The notes: generated by a model not told the origin, from the sequence alone. A stretch of 64,000 bases of DNA from Nitrincola tibetensis (GCF_003284585.1 NZ_QKRX01000001.1:310001-374000), one strand, 5' to 3'; positions 1 to 8,689 are shown, counted from the first letter of the stretch. A program made the numbers and translations.

Positions 1-339
1 GTCTTTATTTTTTTGTTAGCCGGTGTGTTTTCTATGTCAGCTGCGCTAAGTGCGGGGGCACTGAACAAGCTACCTGAAGAGCAGAAACCTACGTTTTTGC
101 AGTCTCAACAGGGGTTGGTTTTTGTGATGGTATTAGGAAATGTGTCTGCACTGACATTAATAGGTGCTTTGGCGTATGGTTTTTCGCGTTTAGACTGGTG
201 GATTCCTTTAAGTAGCGTGTTTGTCTCTTTTCCAGTCGCGCACTTTTTAGTGCTGCATAAGCTTGGAGACCTGCGCAATGTGTTCATTTCTGGTGCAGCT
301 GCATTGATTTCAATCCCTGTGCTCTATGTCATGTGGTGA
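1..339 (+). CDS. Membrane protein, 5' truncated by window edge
   Basis: The frame is open from the first base to a TGA at 337-339, so the start lies outside the window; the in-frame TTG at position 13 falls inside a hydrophobic segment and is not a credible start. The visible 112 residues hold about three to four hydrophobic stretches (first residues, roughly 42-60, 66-82 and the last 15) with short polar loops, which fits an inner-membrane protein. I do not recognise the family. It reads toward ftsA but is separated from it by 445 bases with terminator-like hairpins, so it is probably a separate transcription unit. Confidence 0.7.
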   Translation, partial: VFIFLLAGVFSMSAALSAGALNKLPEEQKPTFLQSQQGLVFVMVLGNVSALTLIGALAYGFSRLDWWIPLSSVFVSFPVAHFLVLHKLGDLRNVFISGAAALISIPVLYVMW

Positions 340-463
340 GGCAAGTGTTTTTTGCAGATTGAAAAATGGACTGAAAAAAAACAAGACATGATCATAATTT
401 TTCTTGAAAAATCAAAATGCAATTTTGATTTTGCTTTGATTTATCAAGATTAAATCTTGAATT

Positions 464-550
464 TTTGCCGATTATTCAAAAAGGAATCTTGATTGAAAAT
501 ATTTCTTTATAAATGAATTATTTTAGATTGTATATTTTTTGATCGGCAAA
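464..550. repeat. 87-bp segment bounded by 9-bp inverted repeats
   Basis: TTTGCCGAT at 464-472 and ATCGGCAAA at 542-550 are perfect inverted repeats. Reading inward, both arms also carry CAAAAA, directly next to the 9-mer on the right and after four extra bases on the left. The interior is AT-rich and non-coding. This could be a miniature inverted-repeat element, a pair of operator sites, or part of the local TTTGCCG repeat family. No target-site duplication is obvious. Confidence 0.4.
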
Positions 551-593
551 GTTGTTCATGTCTAAAGTTTCTAGTTTATTGAAAATACAGAGG

Positions 594-628
594 TTTGCCG
601 TATAAGGCGGCAAATTTTTGCCGTTTTT
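594..628 (+). terminator. Two overlapping terminator-like hairpins
   Basis: Hairpin A is TTTGCCG (594-600) with CGGCAAA (608-614), followed by five T (615-619). Hairpin B reuses that right arm: CGGCAAA (608-614) with TTTGCCG (617-623), followed by five T (624-628). The two are mutually exclusive and each resembles an intrinsic terminator on the plus strand. The loop of B is only two bases as drawn, so it would open further in RNA. They would end transcription entering from upstream, before the ftsA promoter. Confidence 0.45.
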
Positions 629-644
629 ATAGGCTAAAAAAAAG

Positions 645-674
645 TTGAATATAGGCGGCAGACTCGGTGATAAT
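645..674 (+). promoter_or_regulatory. Candidate sigma-70 promoter for ftsAZ
   Basis: TTGAAT at 645-650 (-35, 4 of 6 consensus) and GATAAT at 669-674 (-10, 5 of 6) are separated by 18 bases. Predicted start is near 681, giving a leader of about 100 nt before ftsA. It lies just downstream of the terminator-like hairpins, which fits an independent start for ftsAZ. Spacing is one base longer than ideal. Confidence 0.4.
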
Positions 675-784
675 TAGCATTGGAAAGTTTTTATCCTGTG
701 CTAATTAAAGTTGGCCTGTAATTTGCGTATGAATAATAAACGGCCGTTAGATACAGGCTTTGACCTTGAGAACCTATCAAAACT

Positions 785-2044
785 ATGTTGACTGTTAACA
801 ACATGATTGTCGCCCTCGATATCGGGACATCTAAAGTGGTATGTCTTGTGGGTGAACTACGCCCGGATGGCACTATTGAAACAGTTGGGGTTGGCACCCA
901 CCCATCGACAGGGTTAAAACGGGGCGTCGTTGTCAATATTGAATCCACCGTCAGTGCCATCCAGCGTGCGGTTGAAGAAGCCGAGTTGATGGCTGGGTGT
1001 AAAATTCACTCCGTCACGGCCGGTATTGCAGGCAGCCATATCAATAGTCTTAACTCGCATGGCATTGTGGCTGTTCGTGATCGTGAGGTGACGGAGCAGG
1101 ATCTAGAGCGAGTGATCGATGCAGCGCGCGCTGTTGCCATACCTGCCGATCAAAAAATTATTCATATTCTTCCACAAGAGTACATGATCGATAACCAAGA
1201 AGGTATTAAAGAGCCTCTGGGTATGTCCGGTGTTCGCTTAGAAGCCAAAGTTCATCTCGTAACTGGTGCAACGAACGCGATTCAGAATATTGAAAAATGC
1301 ATTCGTCGGTGTGATTTAGAAGTTGATGCGATCGTCCTGCAGCAATTGGCCTCTGGTTATTCGGTGTTGACCGAAGATGAAAAAGACTTGGGTGTTTGCA
1401 TGGTCGATATCGGAGCAGGTACGACCGATATTGCAGTGTTCACAGCCGGTGCTATTCGTCATACGGCGGTGATTCCAATCGCCGGTGATCAGGTGACCAA
1501 CGATATAGCAATGGCCCTGCGTACCCCGACTCAGCATGCCGAAAAAATTAAAATTAAGTATGCCTGCGCGTTATCTCAGCTTGCTCAAGCAGATGAAACG
1601 ATACAAGTGCCTAGCGTTGGTGATCGCCCTTCACGTAATTTATCACGTCAGTCGTTGGCAGAAGTGGTTGAGCCGCGTTATGAAGAGCTTTTTAATCTGG
1701 TTTTGACTGAACTTCGTCGCTCCGGTTATGAAGATATGGTGGCGGCAGGGATCGTGCTAACAGGTGGCACATCTCGCATGGAAGGTGCTGTTGAACTCGC
1801 AGAAGAAATTTTTCATATGCCTGTGCGTTTAGCTGTGCCTGATGGCGTTCGTGGCATGGAGAGTTTGCTGCACAATCCTGCCTATGCAACCAGTATTGGC
1901 TTATTGCATTATGCGAGGTTGTCTCAAGGCACTGTGAATGAGTCAGGTCTAACCGTACCTGAAACAGCTCGGCATCCGGTTGAAATACCACCGAAGAAAA
2001 AAATGATGCAAAAAATCAAGACATGGTTTCAAGGCAATTTTTAA
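785..2044 (+). CDS. ftsA: Cell division protein FtsA
   Basis: FtsA is the actin-like ATPase that tethers FtsZ filaments to the inner membrane and recruits later divisome proteins. At 419 residues it has the usual length. The phosphate-1 motif DIGTSK lies near residues 12-17, phosphate-2 DIGAGTTD near 208-215 and the adenosine motif GIVLTGGTSRMEG near 323-335. The C-terminus is a basic amphipathic helix rich in K, W and F (about 404-419), the membrane-targeting sequence. The ATG at 785 gives a short N-terminal extension; the ATG at 803 is an alternative, and neither has a strong ribosome site. ftsZ follows 46 bases downstream. The typical upstream neighbours ftsQ, ddl and murC are absent. Confidence 0.97.
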   Translation: MLTVNNMIVALDIGTSKVVCLVGELRPDGTIETVGVGTHPSTGLKRGVVVNIESTVSAIQRAVEEAELMAGCKIHSVTAGIAGSHINSLNSHGIVAVRDREVTEQDLERVIDAARAVAIPADQKIIHILPQEYMIDNQEGIKEPLGMSGVRLEAKVHLVTGATNAIQNIEKCIRRCDLEVDAIVLQQLASGYSVLTEDEKDLGVCMVDIGAGTTDIAVFTAGAIRHTAVIPIAGDQVTNDIAMALRTPTQHAEKIKIKYACALSQLAQADETIQVPSVGDRPSRNLSRQSLAEVVEPRYEELFNLVLTELRRSGYEDMVAAGIVLTGGTSRMEGAVELAEEIFHMPVRLAVPDGVRGMESLLHNPAYATSIGLLHYARLSQGTVNESGLTVPETARHPVEIPPKKKMMQKIKTWFQGNF

Positions 2045-2090
2045 TGATTTACACCCACCAATAGAGTGGGAAAAAACCTGGAGGTAATGA

Positions 2091-3281
2091 ATGTTTGAAC
2101 TGTTGGATAGCGTGCCGCAGAGCGCGGTGATCAAAGTGATCGGAGTGGGCGGCGGCGGCGGCAACGCTGTTGAGCACATGCTGATCTCTGAAGTAGAAGG
2201 TGTTGAGTTTATTTGTGCAAACACAGATGCTCAAGCGCTTGCTAAATCAGCGACGCGGACGGCCTTGCACATAGGAAGTGAGTTGACCAAAGGATTAGGT
2301 GCGGGTGCAAACCCTGACGTTGGGCGTCTTGCGGCACAAGAGGATCGTGATCGCATTGCTCAGGCTTTGTCGGGCGCCGATATGGTGTTTATTACGGCGG
2401 GTATGGGTGGTGGTACGGGGACAGGTGCAGCCCCGATCGTAGCTCAAGTAGCGAAAGAAATGGGTATTCTCACTGTTGCTGTTGTCACTAAGCCTTTCCC
2501 ATTTGAAGGCCGTAAGCGGATGAAGATCGCTGAAGATGGCATCCGTGAATTACAGGAAAGTGTTGACTCGCTCATTATCATTCCAAACGAAAAATTGCTG
2601 CCAGTATTGGGCCGTAATACCAGTTTGATCGAAGCGTTTAAGATTGCAAACGATGTCTTAAAAGGCGCAGTGCAGGGCATTGCCGACCTGATTATTCGTC
2701 CTGGCATGATTAACGTTGACTTCGCTGACGTGCGCACGGTGATGTCATCAATGGGCATGGCTATGATGGGTACGGGTGTGGGGCGTGGTGATGCTCGAGC
2801 CACGATAGCAACCGAAGCGGCAATCAATAGCCCTTTGCTTGAAGATGTTGATTTAAAAGGGGCAAGTGGCATTTTAGTGAACATTACGGCCGGGCTTGAT
2901 CTTAGTCTAGGCGAGTTTACTGAAGTGGGCAACATCATTGAAGAATATGCCTCAGATACGGCAACAATTGTCGTAGGTACGGTTATTGACCCCGAAATGA
3001 GTGATGAAATTAAGGTCACTGTCGTGGCAACAGGCCTTTGCAAGGCTCAAGAAGTCAAGCAAGTGGTTAACAGCGGAATGCGCATGCGTGCGGTCAGAAG
3101 TGCTTCAGTTTCGACTCAGGTTGAGCTGCCAAGCGGAATGAGACCTGCTCGCCGTGAAGAACGTTTTCAAGTTAAAAGAACCGAAGAAAAAAGCGCCAGT
3201 TCAGAGCCAGCTAAGAGAACTGGCACGGACGATATGGAGTTTCTAGATATTCCTGCCTTTTTGCGTCGTCAAGCTGACTGA
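2091..3281 (+). CDS. ftsZ: Cell division protein FtsZ
   Basis: FtsZ is the tubulin-like GTPase that forms the Z ring at midcell. The 396-residue product has the N-terminal glycine-rich segment [10 protein letters not shown] near residue 18-27 and the tubulin signature [10 protein letters not shown] near 106-115. The C-terminus ends [17 protein letters not shown], the conserved peptide that binds FtsA, ZipA and other partners, after a fairly short charged linker. A strong ribosome site, GGAGG at 2080-2084, lies six bases before the ATG, which fits the higher FtsZ than FtsA output usual for this pair. An intrinsic terminator follows directly, and lpxC, the usual next gene, is absent. Confidence 0.98.
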   Translation: MFELLDSVPQSAVIKVIGVGGGGGNAVEHMLISEVEGVEFICANTDAQALAKSATRTALHIGSELTKGLGAGANPDVGRLAAQEDRDRIAQALSGADMVFITAGMGGGTGTGAAPIVAQVAKEMGILTVAVVTKPFPFEGRKRMKIAEDGIRELQESVDSLIIIPNEKLLPVLGRNTSLIEAFKIANDVLKGAVQGIADLIIRPGMINVDFADVRTVMSSMGMAMMGTGVGRGDARATIATEAAINSPLLEDVDLKGASGILVNITAGLDLSLGEFTEVGNIIEEYASDTATIVVGTVIDPEMSDEIKVTVVATGLCKAQEVKQVVNSGMRMRAVRSASVSTQVELPSGMRPARREERFQVKRTEEKSASSEPAKRTGTDDMEFLDIPAFLRRQAD

Positions 3282-3307
3282 CGTAACTTTTTAACCATCC
3301 AGGTTAG

Positions 3308-3334
3308 CCGCCCTAGTTTTAGGGCGGTTTTTTT
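3308..3334 (+). terminator. Intrinsic terminator of ftsAZ
   Basis: CCGCCCTA (3308-3315), loop GTTT, TAGGGCGG (3320-3327), then seven T (3328-3334). Perfect 8-bp GC-rich stem placed 26 bases after the ftsZ stop. Confidence 0.92.
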
Positions 3335-3336
3335 AT

Positions 3337-4146
3337 TTAAGAATAATGCTTTACTTCATTGGTAAACGGACAGGTAAATACCAGCTCAGATGCGGTTAGT
3401 TTTAACCCTTCAGTGTTTTTATTCCCTTTACCATATCTAGGATCTCCCATGACTGGGTGACCGATCATGTCAAAATGACGGCGTATTTGATGAGTTCGAC
3501 CTGTCTGCAACTCGACTTTCACGTGGCTAATATCTAAAGCAGCATCATACGCAATGCATTCGTATAGAGTACATGCGGGTTTTTCGTCTAGCGGAAATGT
3601 AATTTGCCCTTTGCTATCGACTTTTCCAAGCACTTCGGCCCTGTAAATTTTGCGTATTTTATGTTCGGTAAAAAGTGATGTTAATGCGGCAGCACCTTTT
3701 GGTTGATGTGCGATGAGCATCAACCCTTGCGTTTCTCTGTCCAAACGATGGATAAGAAACACTGGGCGTTGTGTGGTAGTTTCTACATATCGAAGCAGAG
3801 ATAAATGGTCGCCAAATTGCGTACCTTGTGACATGACACCGGCAGGTTTAAACCAAACGCTGTAAAAGCGGTTCTGTTCTAAGCAGCGGATGCCTTCAGG
3901 CAATGCCAAGCTGAGTAAAGAATCGTCATAGTAAATCGACAGCACATCGCCGACTTTCAGAGGCTCTTTGATTCGCCTCAAACGCAGTTGTTTTTTGCGT
4001 TTTAACCAAACAGCACCTTTACTCATTGCATCCTTGAGGCGAAGTTTGGGTAAGTTCGTGAGTCGGCTGAGGAGGTCAATGGCCAATACGCCTTGGTCTT
4101 CTTGGGTGAGCTGATGGCTTATTTTGATGGGCTGAGTCAAATCCAA
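3337..4146 (-). CDS. RluA-family RNA pseudouridine synthase
   Basis: Converts specific uridines in rRNA or tRNA to pseudouridine. The 269-residue protein has a basic N-terminal region resembling an S4 RNA-binding domain (about 20-72) and a catalytic domain with motif HRLDR at 133-137, where Asp136 is the expected catalytic residue. GRTHQIRRHF followed by GHPVMGDPRYG near the C-terminus are the later conserved RluA-family motifs. Which uridine it modifies cannot be told from sequence alone; RluA, RluC, RluD and TruC share these motifs. It converges on ftsZ, with the terminator between the stops. Confidence 0.9.
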   Translation of the reverse strand: MDLTQPIKISHQLTQEDQGVLAIDLLSRLTNLPKLRLKDAMSKGAVWLKRKKQLRLRRIKEPLKVGDVLSIYYDDSLLSLALPEGIRCLEQNRFYSVWFKPAGVMSQGTQFGDHLSLLRYVETTTQRPVFLIHRLDRETQGLMLIAHQPKGAAALTSLFTEHKIRKIYRAEVLGKVDSKGQITFPLDEKPACTLYECIAYDAALDISHVKVELQTGRTHQIRRHFDMIGHPVMGDPRYGKGNKNTEGLKLTASELVFTCPFTNEVKHYS

Positions 4147-4232
4147 TACCTGTGATGTGTTAAAGGCGGTTATTTAAATTGATTGGTGGGTATTATAGAG
4201 TGTTCTTTTGTTGACTGTCAGGAAATTAGCCT

Positions 4233-6029
4233 ATGAGTTTGGCCCGTCGCTCATTTTTTGAGTACCGACGCTTTTGGTTTTTTGGTTTGCTCCTTTTGCC
4301 GGTTTTGATGGCCTTAACCGCGTGGCAAGCCTATCACTTTGCAAAAGAAGAGGCTCAGGCAAGGGCGCAGGAGCGACTTAGCCTATATGCCAGTAGTTTT
4401 GAAGGAGCGATTGAGAAGTTTGATTATTTACCCTGGATGTTAGCCAAGCAACCGAGGGTGCAAAATCTTTTAACCGATATGGAAAATCACGAGCATATTG
4501 AACGTATTCAAGACTTTCTGGTGAATGCCAGAGAGGCTTCTGGCGCGGATACCCTTTATTTATTGAACACCGAAGGGCTCACGCTTGCCTCCAGTAATTA
4601 TTTGGAAGAGGGGAGTTTTGTTGGCAATAATTACGCCTATCGTCCTTATTACTTGGATGCAGTGAACTATGGTCGAGGTGAGTTCTTTGCGATTGGAACA
4701 ACGACAGGGCTGCCGGGCTATTTCTTATCGCAGAGGGTTGTCAATGCAGCAGGGCGGCTGTTAGGTGTTGCTGTGGTCAAAGTCGATCTAGAGCCTTTAC
4801 AAGCTGACTGGACCTTGGCCGCTGAGCATGTATTGGTCATCGATGCTAATCAGGTTGTGGTTTTGTCGAGCAACCCAGGTTGGAAATACAGAATGCTGAA
4901 TGAACTGTCAGAAGAGCAAGTTCTCTGGATTCAACAGGGTCGTCAGTTCTTTGATGTAGAGTTGCAACCTTTAGGGCGGGAGTTGGACAGCCACTATCGT
5001 GTGTCCGTTGGCGATGAGCGTGATGCCGATTATGTGATGGCAGAATACCCATTAACGCGGTTAGGCTGGACAATTATCTACATGATTCCGGTTCAATCGC
5101 TTTATAAGGTTTCCGCACTGGTGACAAGCCTTGTCTTGGTGCTCTATGTTCTCATTCTGATGGGGAGCTTATGGTTAAGAGAGCGCAGTCGACGTACACA
5201 AGCGGCTTTGGTTGCAGAAAAGGCCCTTAGAGAAGCAAATGATACCCTAGAGTTTCAGGTGCAAGAGCGTACAGCTGAGCTGAATGCTCGCAGCCTTGAA
5301 TTGCAAAATGCTCAGCGCGAACTGGTTCAAGCGGGTAAGTTGGCGGCATTAGGTACCCTATCTGCTGGGGTCGCGCATGAGCTTAATCAGCCAATTACGG
5401 CCATTCGAACCTATACGGCCACGGCTAAAAAGCTTCTTGATACAGGGCGCTACGAGTCAGTTGCCCCTACGCTCGATAAAGTGTTTACACTAATTGGTCG
5501 AATGAGCCAGATCATTAAGCAAATGAAAGCGTTTGTTCGAGAATCCCCTCAACAGTTACAGCCTGTGAATTGGGTGGATCGCTTGTCGTTTGTGTTGGAT
5601 ATGCTAAGTGCTCGCATAGAGACTCAGGCGATTGAGTTGGTGCTCGCTTTGCCGAATGAGGCTTGGATTAGAGCAGATGCTACGCGGATCGAACAAATCT
5701 TACTGAACCTGCTCAGTAATGCCTTGGATGCAACAGCGACACTGAATCATGCGAAAATTGAAATTCAATTGTTGCGTCAAGAAGAGCACTGGGTGTTCAC
5801 CCTTTCGGATAACGGTGAGCACTTCGATGAAACACAGATCGACCGGCTGTTCGATCCCTTTTACAGTACTAAAGCAGCTGGAGAGGGCATGGGTTTAGGT
5901 CTCTTCATTTGTTATGGACTGATACAGGACTTGGGTGGAAGTATTCGTGTTGAGCGTGCGGAAATCGGCGGCGCCGCCTTTGAAGTTAAATTGCCTGCAA
6001 TCGATATTTTAAAATGTGAGAAGAGCTGA
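4233..6029 (+). CDS. DctB-like sensor histidine kinase
   Basis: Membrane sensor kinase of 598 residues that should autophosphorylate on His and pass the phosphate to the adjacent regulator. One membrane segment near 14-33 and a second near 288-312 flank a periplasmic region of about 250 residues, the DctB-type arrangement. A coiled coil (about 325-365) leads to the H-box AGVAHELNQP with His382. The N-box LLNLLSNALDA and the F and G2 boxes FDPFYSTK and GMGLGLF follow. The G1 box reads DNGEHFD rather than the common DNGxG, an oddity that may affect nucleotide binding. The stop overlaps the next start by one base. The TRAP genes downstream suggest the periplasmic domain senses their substrate. 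Confidence 0.92.
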   Translation: MSLARRSFFEYRRFWFFGLLLLPVLMALTAWQAYHFAKEEAQARAQERLSLYASSFEGAIEKFDYLPWMLAKQPRVQNLLTDMENHEHIERIQDFLVNAREASGADTLYLLNTEGLTLASSNYLEEGSFVGNNYAYRPYYLDAVNYGRGEFFAIGTTTGLPGYFLSQRVVNAAGRLLGVAVVKVDLEPLQADWTLAAEHVLVIDANQVVVLSSNPGWKYRMLNELSEEQVLWIQQGRQFFDVELQPLGRELDSHYRVSVGDERDADYVMAEYPLTRLGWTIIYMIPVQSLYKVSALVTSLVLVLYVLILMGSLWLRERSRRTQAALVAEKALREANDTLEFQVQERTAELNARSLELQNAQRELVQAGKLAALGTLSAGVAHELNQPITAIRTYTATAKKLLDTGRYESVAPTLDKVFTLIGRMSQIIKQMKAFVRESPQQLQPVNWVDRLSFVLDMLSARIETQAIELVLALPNEAWIRADATRIEQILLNLLSNALDATATLNHAKIEIQLLRQEEHWVFTLSDNGEHFDETQIDRLFDPFYSTKAAGEGMGLGLFICYGLIQDLGGSIRVERAEIGGAAFEVKLPAIDILKCEKS

Positions 6030-7387
6030 TGACATTAGATACATTAAAGATCGCAATGGTGGATGATGATCTTGCCGTTCTGGAAGCGACTACACAATGG
6101 TTAGAGTTGTCTGGGCTCACTGTTAACGCCTGGTCAGATCCTGCTAAGGCGCTGTTAGACATAGATGATCATTATCCGGGCGTTGTTGTCAGCGATATTC
6201 GTATGCCAAGCATGGACGGGCTCAGTTTTATGGATGCATTGCATAAAAAAAGTCCGCAACTGCCTGTGATTCTGATTACAGGTCAAGGGGATATCCCGAT
6301 GGCGGTGGATGCCATGCGACGTGGAGCTTGGGACTTCATTGAAAAACCCTTTGATCCAGAGCGTTTGGAAGAAGTGATACGTCGAGCGCTGATGACGCGT
6401 CAATTGCAGCTTGAGAATGCATCGCTTAAGGAGCAAACGGAAGACTCGCTTGCCAGAATTCTCATGGGCAATAGTGGATCGATTCAGCAATTGCGTCATC
6501 AAATACGTCGTTTAGCCTGCACGCAGACCCATGTGTTGATTCGGGGTGAAACAGGTGCGGGCAAAGAAGTAGTGGCGCGCTGTATCCATGAAGCAAGCAC
6601 AAGGCGTGAAAAACCCTTTGTTGCCATTAATTGTGGGGCATTGGCGAAAGACTTAATTGAGTCTGAATTGTTTGGCCATCAGAAGGGCGCGTTTACAGGT
6701 GCGATTGAAAAACGTGAAGGTAAGCTGGAGTTGGCCAGTGGTGGAACGCTTTTTTTGGATGAAATTGAGTCAATGCCGATGGATGCTCAGATCAAGTTGC
6801 TTCGTGTCATTCAAGAGCAGCAGCTAGAGCGTGTTGGTAGTAATACCTTGATTCAGTTGGACTTGCGCATTGTCGCTGCGACTAAGGTCGATTTGTTGGA
6901 ATTGTCGGCGAAGGGTGCCTTTAGAGAAGACTTATACTATCGCTTGGCGATTGCCGAGTTATCTATACCTCCTTTGCGAGATCGTAAAGAGGATATTATG
7001 TTGTTATTTAGACACTTTGTGCGACAGACCTGTGATGTGCATGGGATTGAGTTTCATGAGCCAGATTCGGCTTATGTGCGCAATCTGCTCCAGAATGCTT
7101 GGCGAGGTAATGTCAGGGAGTTGCGTAATGCGGCAATGCGTTTTGCGTTAGGTTTGTATCATCAAGACGAGGTATCACAAGGTGAAGAGGGAGGATTGTC
7201 CGATTTAGTGGCCGCATATGAGCGTATTTTGATTAGTCAGTCCTTGGTTCGACATCAAGGCAACATTCAAGCTGTTATGGACGAGCTAAAGTTACCGCGG
7301 CGCACCTTAAATCAAAAAATGTTACGTCATGGATTGCGCCGAGATGAGCTCTGTTCAGATGATGGTTCTGTTTCCTTGAGCGTATAA
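6029..7387 (+). CDS. DctD-like sigma-54 response regulator
   Basis: NtrC-family activator of 452 residues that opens sigma-54 RNA polymerase complexes by ATP hydrolysis. The receiver domain carries the DDD acidic cluster near residues 11-13 and phosphoacceptor Asp56 in VVSDIRMP. The AAA+ domain has Walker A GETGAGKE (about 173-180) and the sigma-54 contact loop GAFTGA (about 221-226), so it is a bona fide sigma-54 activator. A Fis-type helix-turn-helix lies at about 409-435. It is translationally coupled to the kinase (TGATG). A near-consensus sigma-54 promoter lies 124 bases after its stop, upstream of the TRAP genes, its obvious target. Confidence 0.94.
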   Translation: MTLDTLKIAMVDDDLAVLEATTQWLELSGLTVNAWSDPAKALLDIDDHYPGVVVSDIRMPSMDGLSFMDALHKKSPQLPVILITGQGDIPMAVDAMRRGAWDFIEKPFDPERLEEVIRRALMTRQLQLENASLKEQTEDSLARILMGNSGSIQQLRHQIRRLACTQTHVLIRGETGAGKEVVARCIHEASTRREKPFVAINCGALAKDLIESELFGHQKGAFTGAIEKREGKLELASGGTLFLDEIESMPMDAQIKLLRVIQEQQLERVGSNTLIQLDLRIVAATKVDLLELSAKGAFREDLYYRLAIAELSIPPLRDRKEDIMLLFRHFVRQTCDVHGIEFHEPDSAYVRNLLQNAWRGNVRELRNAAMRFALGLYHQDEVSQGEEGGLSDLVAAYERILISQSLVRHQGNIQAVMDELKLPRRTLNQKMLRHGLRRDELCSDDGSVSLSV

Positions 7388-7510
7388 GCAAGAAATAGCC
7401 GATGGTGATTATGCGCGTAAGCCATTTATTGCCTACAACAAACCCAATCTAGTTATTTTTTTCATATAATAGCTACACTAGCCTATATCAAACAATAGAT
7501 TAGGTGGTGT

Positions 7511-7526
7511 TGGCACACTTTCTGCT
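7511..7526 (+). promoter_or_regulatory. Sigma-54 promoter of the TAXI TRAP operon
   Basis: TGGCAC, five bases, then CTGCT: the invariant GG (7512-7513) and GC (7524-7525) are spaced exactly as in TGGCACGNNNNTTGCW. Predicted start is near 7537, giving a leader of about 90 nt. The sigma-54 activator gene lies immediately upstream. I could not identify a convincing upstream activator-binding palindrome in 7388-7510. Confidence 0.8.
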
Positions 7527-7627
7527 TTAGCTAAGACCGATGTGTTGTTCCCTTGTGTCTGCACATTGGGAATGCCCTCATTCTCAAAACAATAATATTC
7601 GGTTTATGCCGATGAGGAATAAAGATA

Positions 7628-8650
7628 ATGAAACTGTCTAAGCGTACACTTCTAAAATCTGCTTTGTCCTTAGCTTTAGCAACTACCGTAGGTTTCTCTA
7701 CTACTGCATCTGCGCAAACAGGCGGTGCGTCCTATATTATGGCAACGGCAACAACAGGCGGTACTTATTATCCTGTCGGTGTTGCGCTGGCAACGCTCGT
7801 TAAAGTAAAACTTGAGCCAACGATGGGTATCAGTGTCTCAGCGATCAGCTCAGCAGGGTCAGGTGAAAACCTTAAGCTAATGGATGAAAATCAAGTTCAA
7901 TTCTCAATCCTCCAAGGGCTATATGGCGGTTGGGCTTGGACCGGAACAGGTGATGTACCCAAGCAGTATGAAAACATTCGTTCTGTCAGTATGTTATGGC
8001 AAAATGTTGAGCATTTCGTTATTCACAATCGCCATGTAACGACTGGTACCATTTCGGATATCGGAAATTTAGGCAATAGCGGTTTCTCAATCGGTGCTCG
8101 TAACTCGGGTACTGAAGGCTCTGGTCGTCAGATCTTGAAGGGTGTGGGTATCGATCCTGATTCGCTCAATTTGGCATACATGGGGTATGGTCCTTCAGCA
8201 GAAGGCATGCAGAATGGAACGATTCGTGCCATGAATATTCCTGCAGGAGCCCCGGCGGCCGCTGTAACGAGTGCTTTTGCCAATATGGCGCGCGATATCA
8301 AAGTGCTGGATTTTACCGATGAACAGATTGAGCAGGTTAACTCTGACTTTGAGCTTTGGACACGCTTTGTTATTCCAGCCGGAACCTACCCAGGACAAAC
8401 CGAAGATATCAATACGGTTTCTCAACCGAATATTCTAGCGGCAAATGCAGATGTGCCTGAAGAGCATGTTTATCAAATCACTAAAGCCATGTACGAAAAC
8501 TTGCCTTTCCTAAACAATATTCACCCGGCCACACGCGATATGGCGATTGAAAAAGCCATTAATGGCCTACCTTTACCTTTGCACAAGGGTGCAGCTCGTT
8601 ACTTTACAGAGCAAGGTATCGACATTCCTGCTCGTTTGCTAGTGGACTAA
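7628..8650 (+). CDS. TAXI-family TRAP solute-binding protein
   Basis: Periplasmic substrate-binding component of a TRAP transporter, the TAXI (TRAP-associated extracytoplasmic immunogenic) type. Residues 1-29 form a signal peptide ending in ASA before Q30. The mature part starts with the TAXI-like segment YIMATATTGGTYYPVG and later has the GARNSGTEGSGRQ region. Length (340 residues) is typical. A strong hairpin sits between this gene and the permease gene, a common way to keep binding-protein mRNA in excess. Substrate is unknown; characterised TAXI proteins bind small carboxylates such as glutamate or 2-oxoglutarate. Confidence 0.93.
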   Translation: MKLSKRTLLKSALSLALATTVGFSTTASAQTGGASYIMATATTGGTYYPVGVALATLVKVKLEPTMGISVSAISSAGSGENLKLMDENQVQFSILQGLYGGWAWTGTGDVPKQYENIRSVSMLWQNVEHFVIHNRHVTTGTISDIGNLGNSGFSIGARNSGTEGSGRQILKGVGIDPDSLNLAYMGYGPSAEGMQNGTIRAMNIPAGAPAAAVTSAFANMARDIKVLDFTDEQIEQVNSDFELWTRFVIPAGTYPGQTEDINTVSQPNILAANADVPEEHVYQITKAMYENLPFLNNIHPATRDMAIEKAINGLPLPLHKGAARYFTEQGIDIPARLLVD

Positions 8651-8661
8651 TACTGGCATAG

Positions 8662-8689
8662 CTGTTTCGGGGCTAAGGTCCCGAAGCAG
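8662..8689 (+). promoter_or_regulatory. Intercistronic hairpin in the TRAP operon
   Basis: An imperfect stem of about eleven pairs, including G-U pairs: CTGTTTCGGG pairs with CCCGAAGCAG around a short loop. It lies between the binding-protein stop and the permease start and has no clean T run, so it more likely stabilises the upstream mRNA or partly attenuates than fully terminates. Confidence 0.6.

Larger units (their letters stand above)
340..784. other. AT-rich spacer upstream of ftsA with repeated heptamer
   Basis: This 445-base stretch holds no credible gene. It contains five exact copies of TTTGCCG/CGGCAAA (464-470, 544-550, 594-600, 608-614, 617-623) and a near copy at 656-660. Two further perfect inverted repeats lie upstream: ATCAAAAT/ATTTTGAT (411-418 and 422-429) and TCAAGAT/ATCTTGA (444-450 and 454-460). 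A sigma-70-like promoter lies near the right end. The repeats could be terminators, operator sites or remnants of a small mobile element. Confidence 0.6.

Noticed and set aside
13-339. TTG at 13 as the true start of the first gene
   Set aside because: The frame is open to the window edge and the TTG lies within a hydrophobic segment, so the gene is truncated instead.
2444-3043. 199-residue open frame antisense to ftsZ
   Set aside because: Low-complexity Ser/Thr/Ile-rich translation, fully inside ftsZ on the opposite strand, no ribosome site; a shadow of the ftsZ codon pattern.
7388-7510. CCAATCTA and TAGATTAGG as an activator-binding site for the DctD-like protein
   Set aside because: The repeat is imperfect and widely spaced; I could not separate it from chance in AT-rich DNA.
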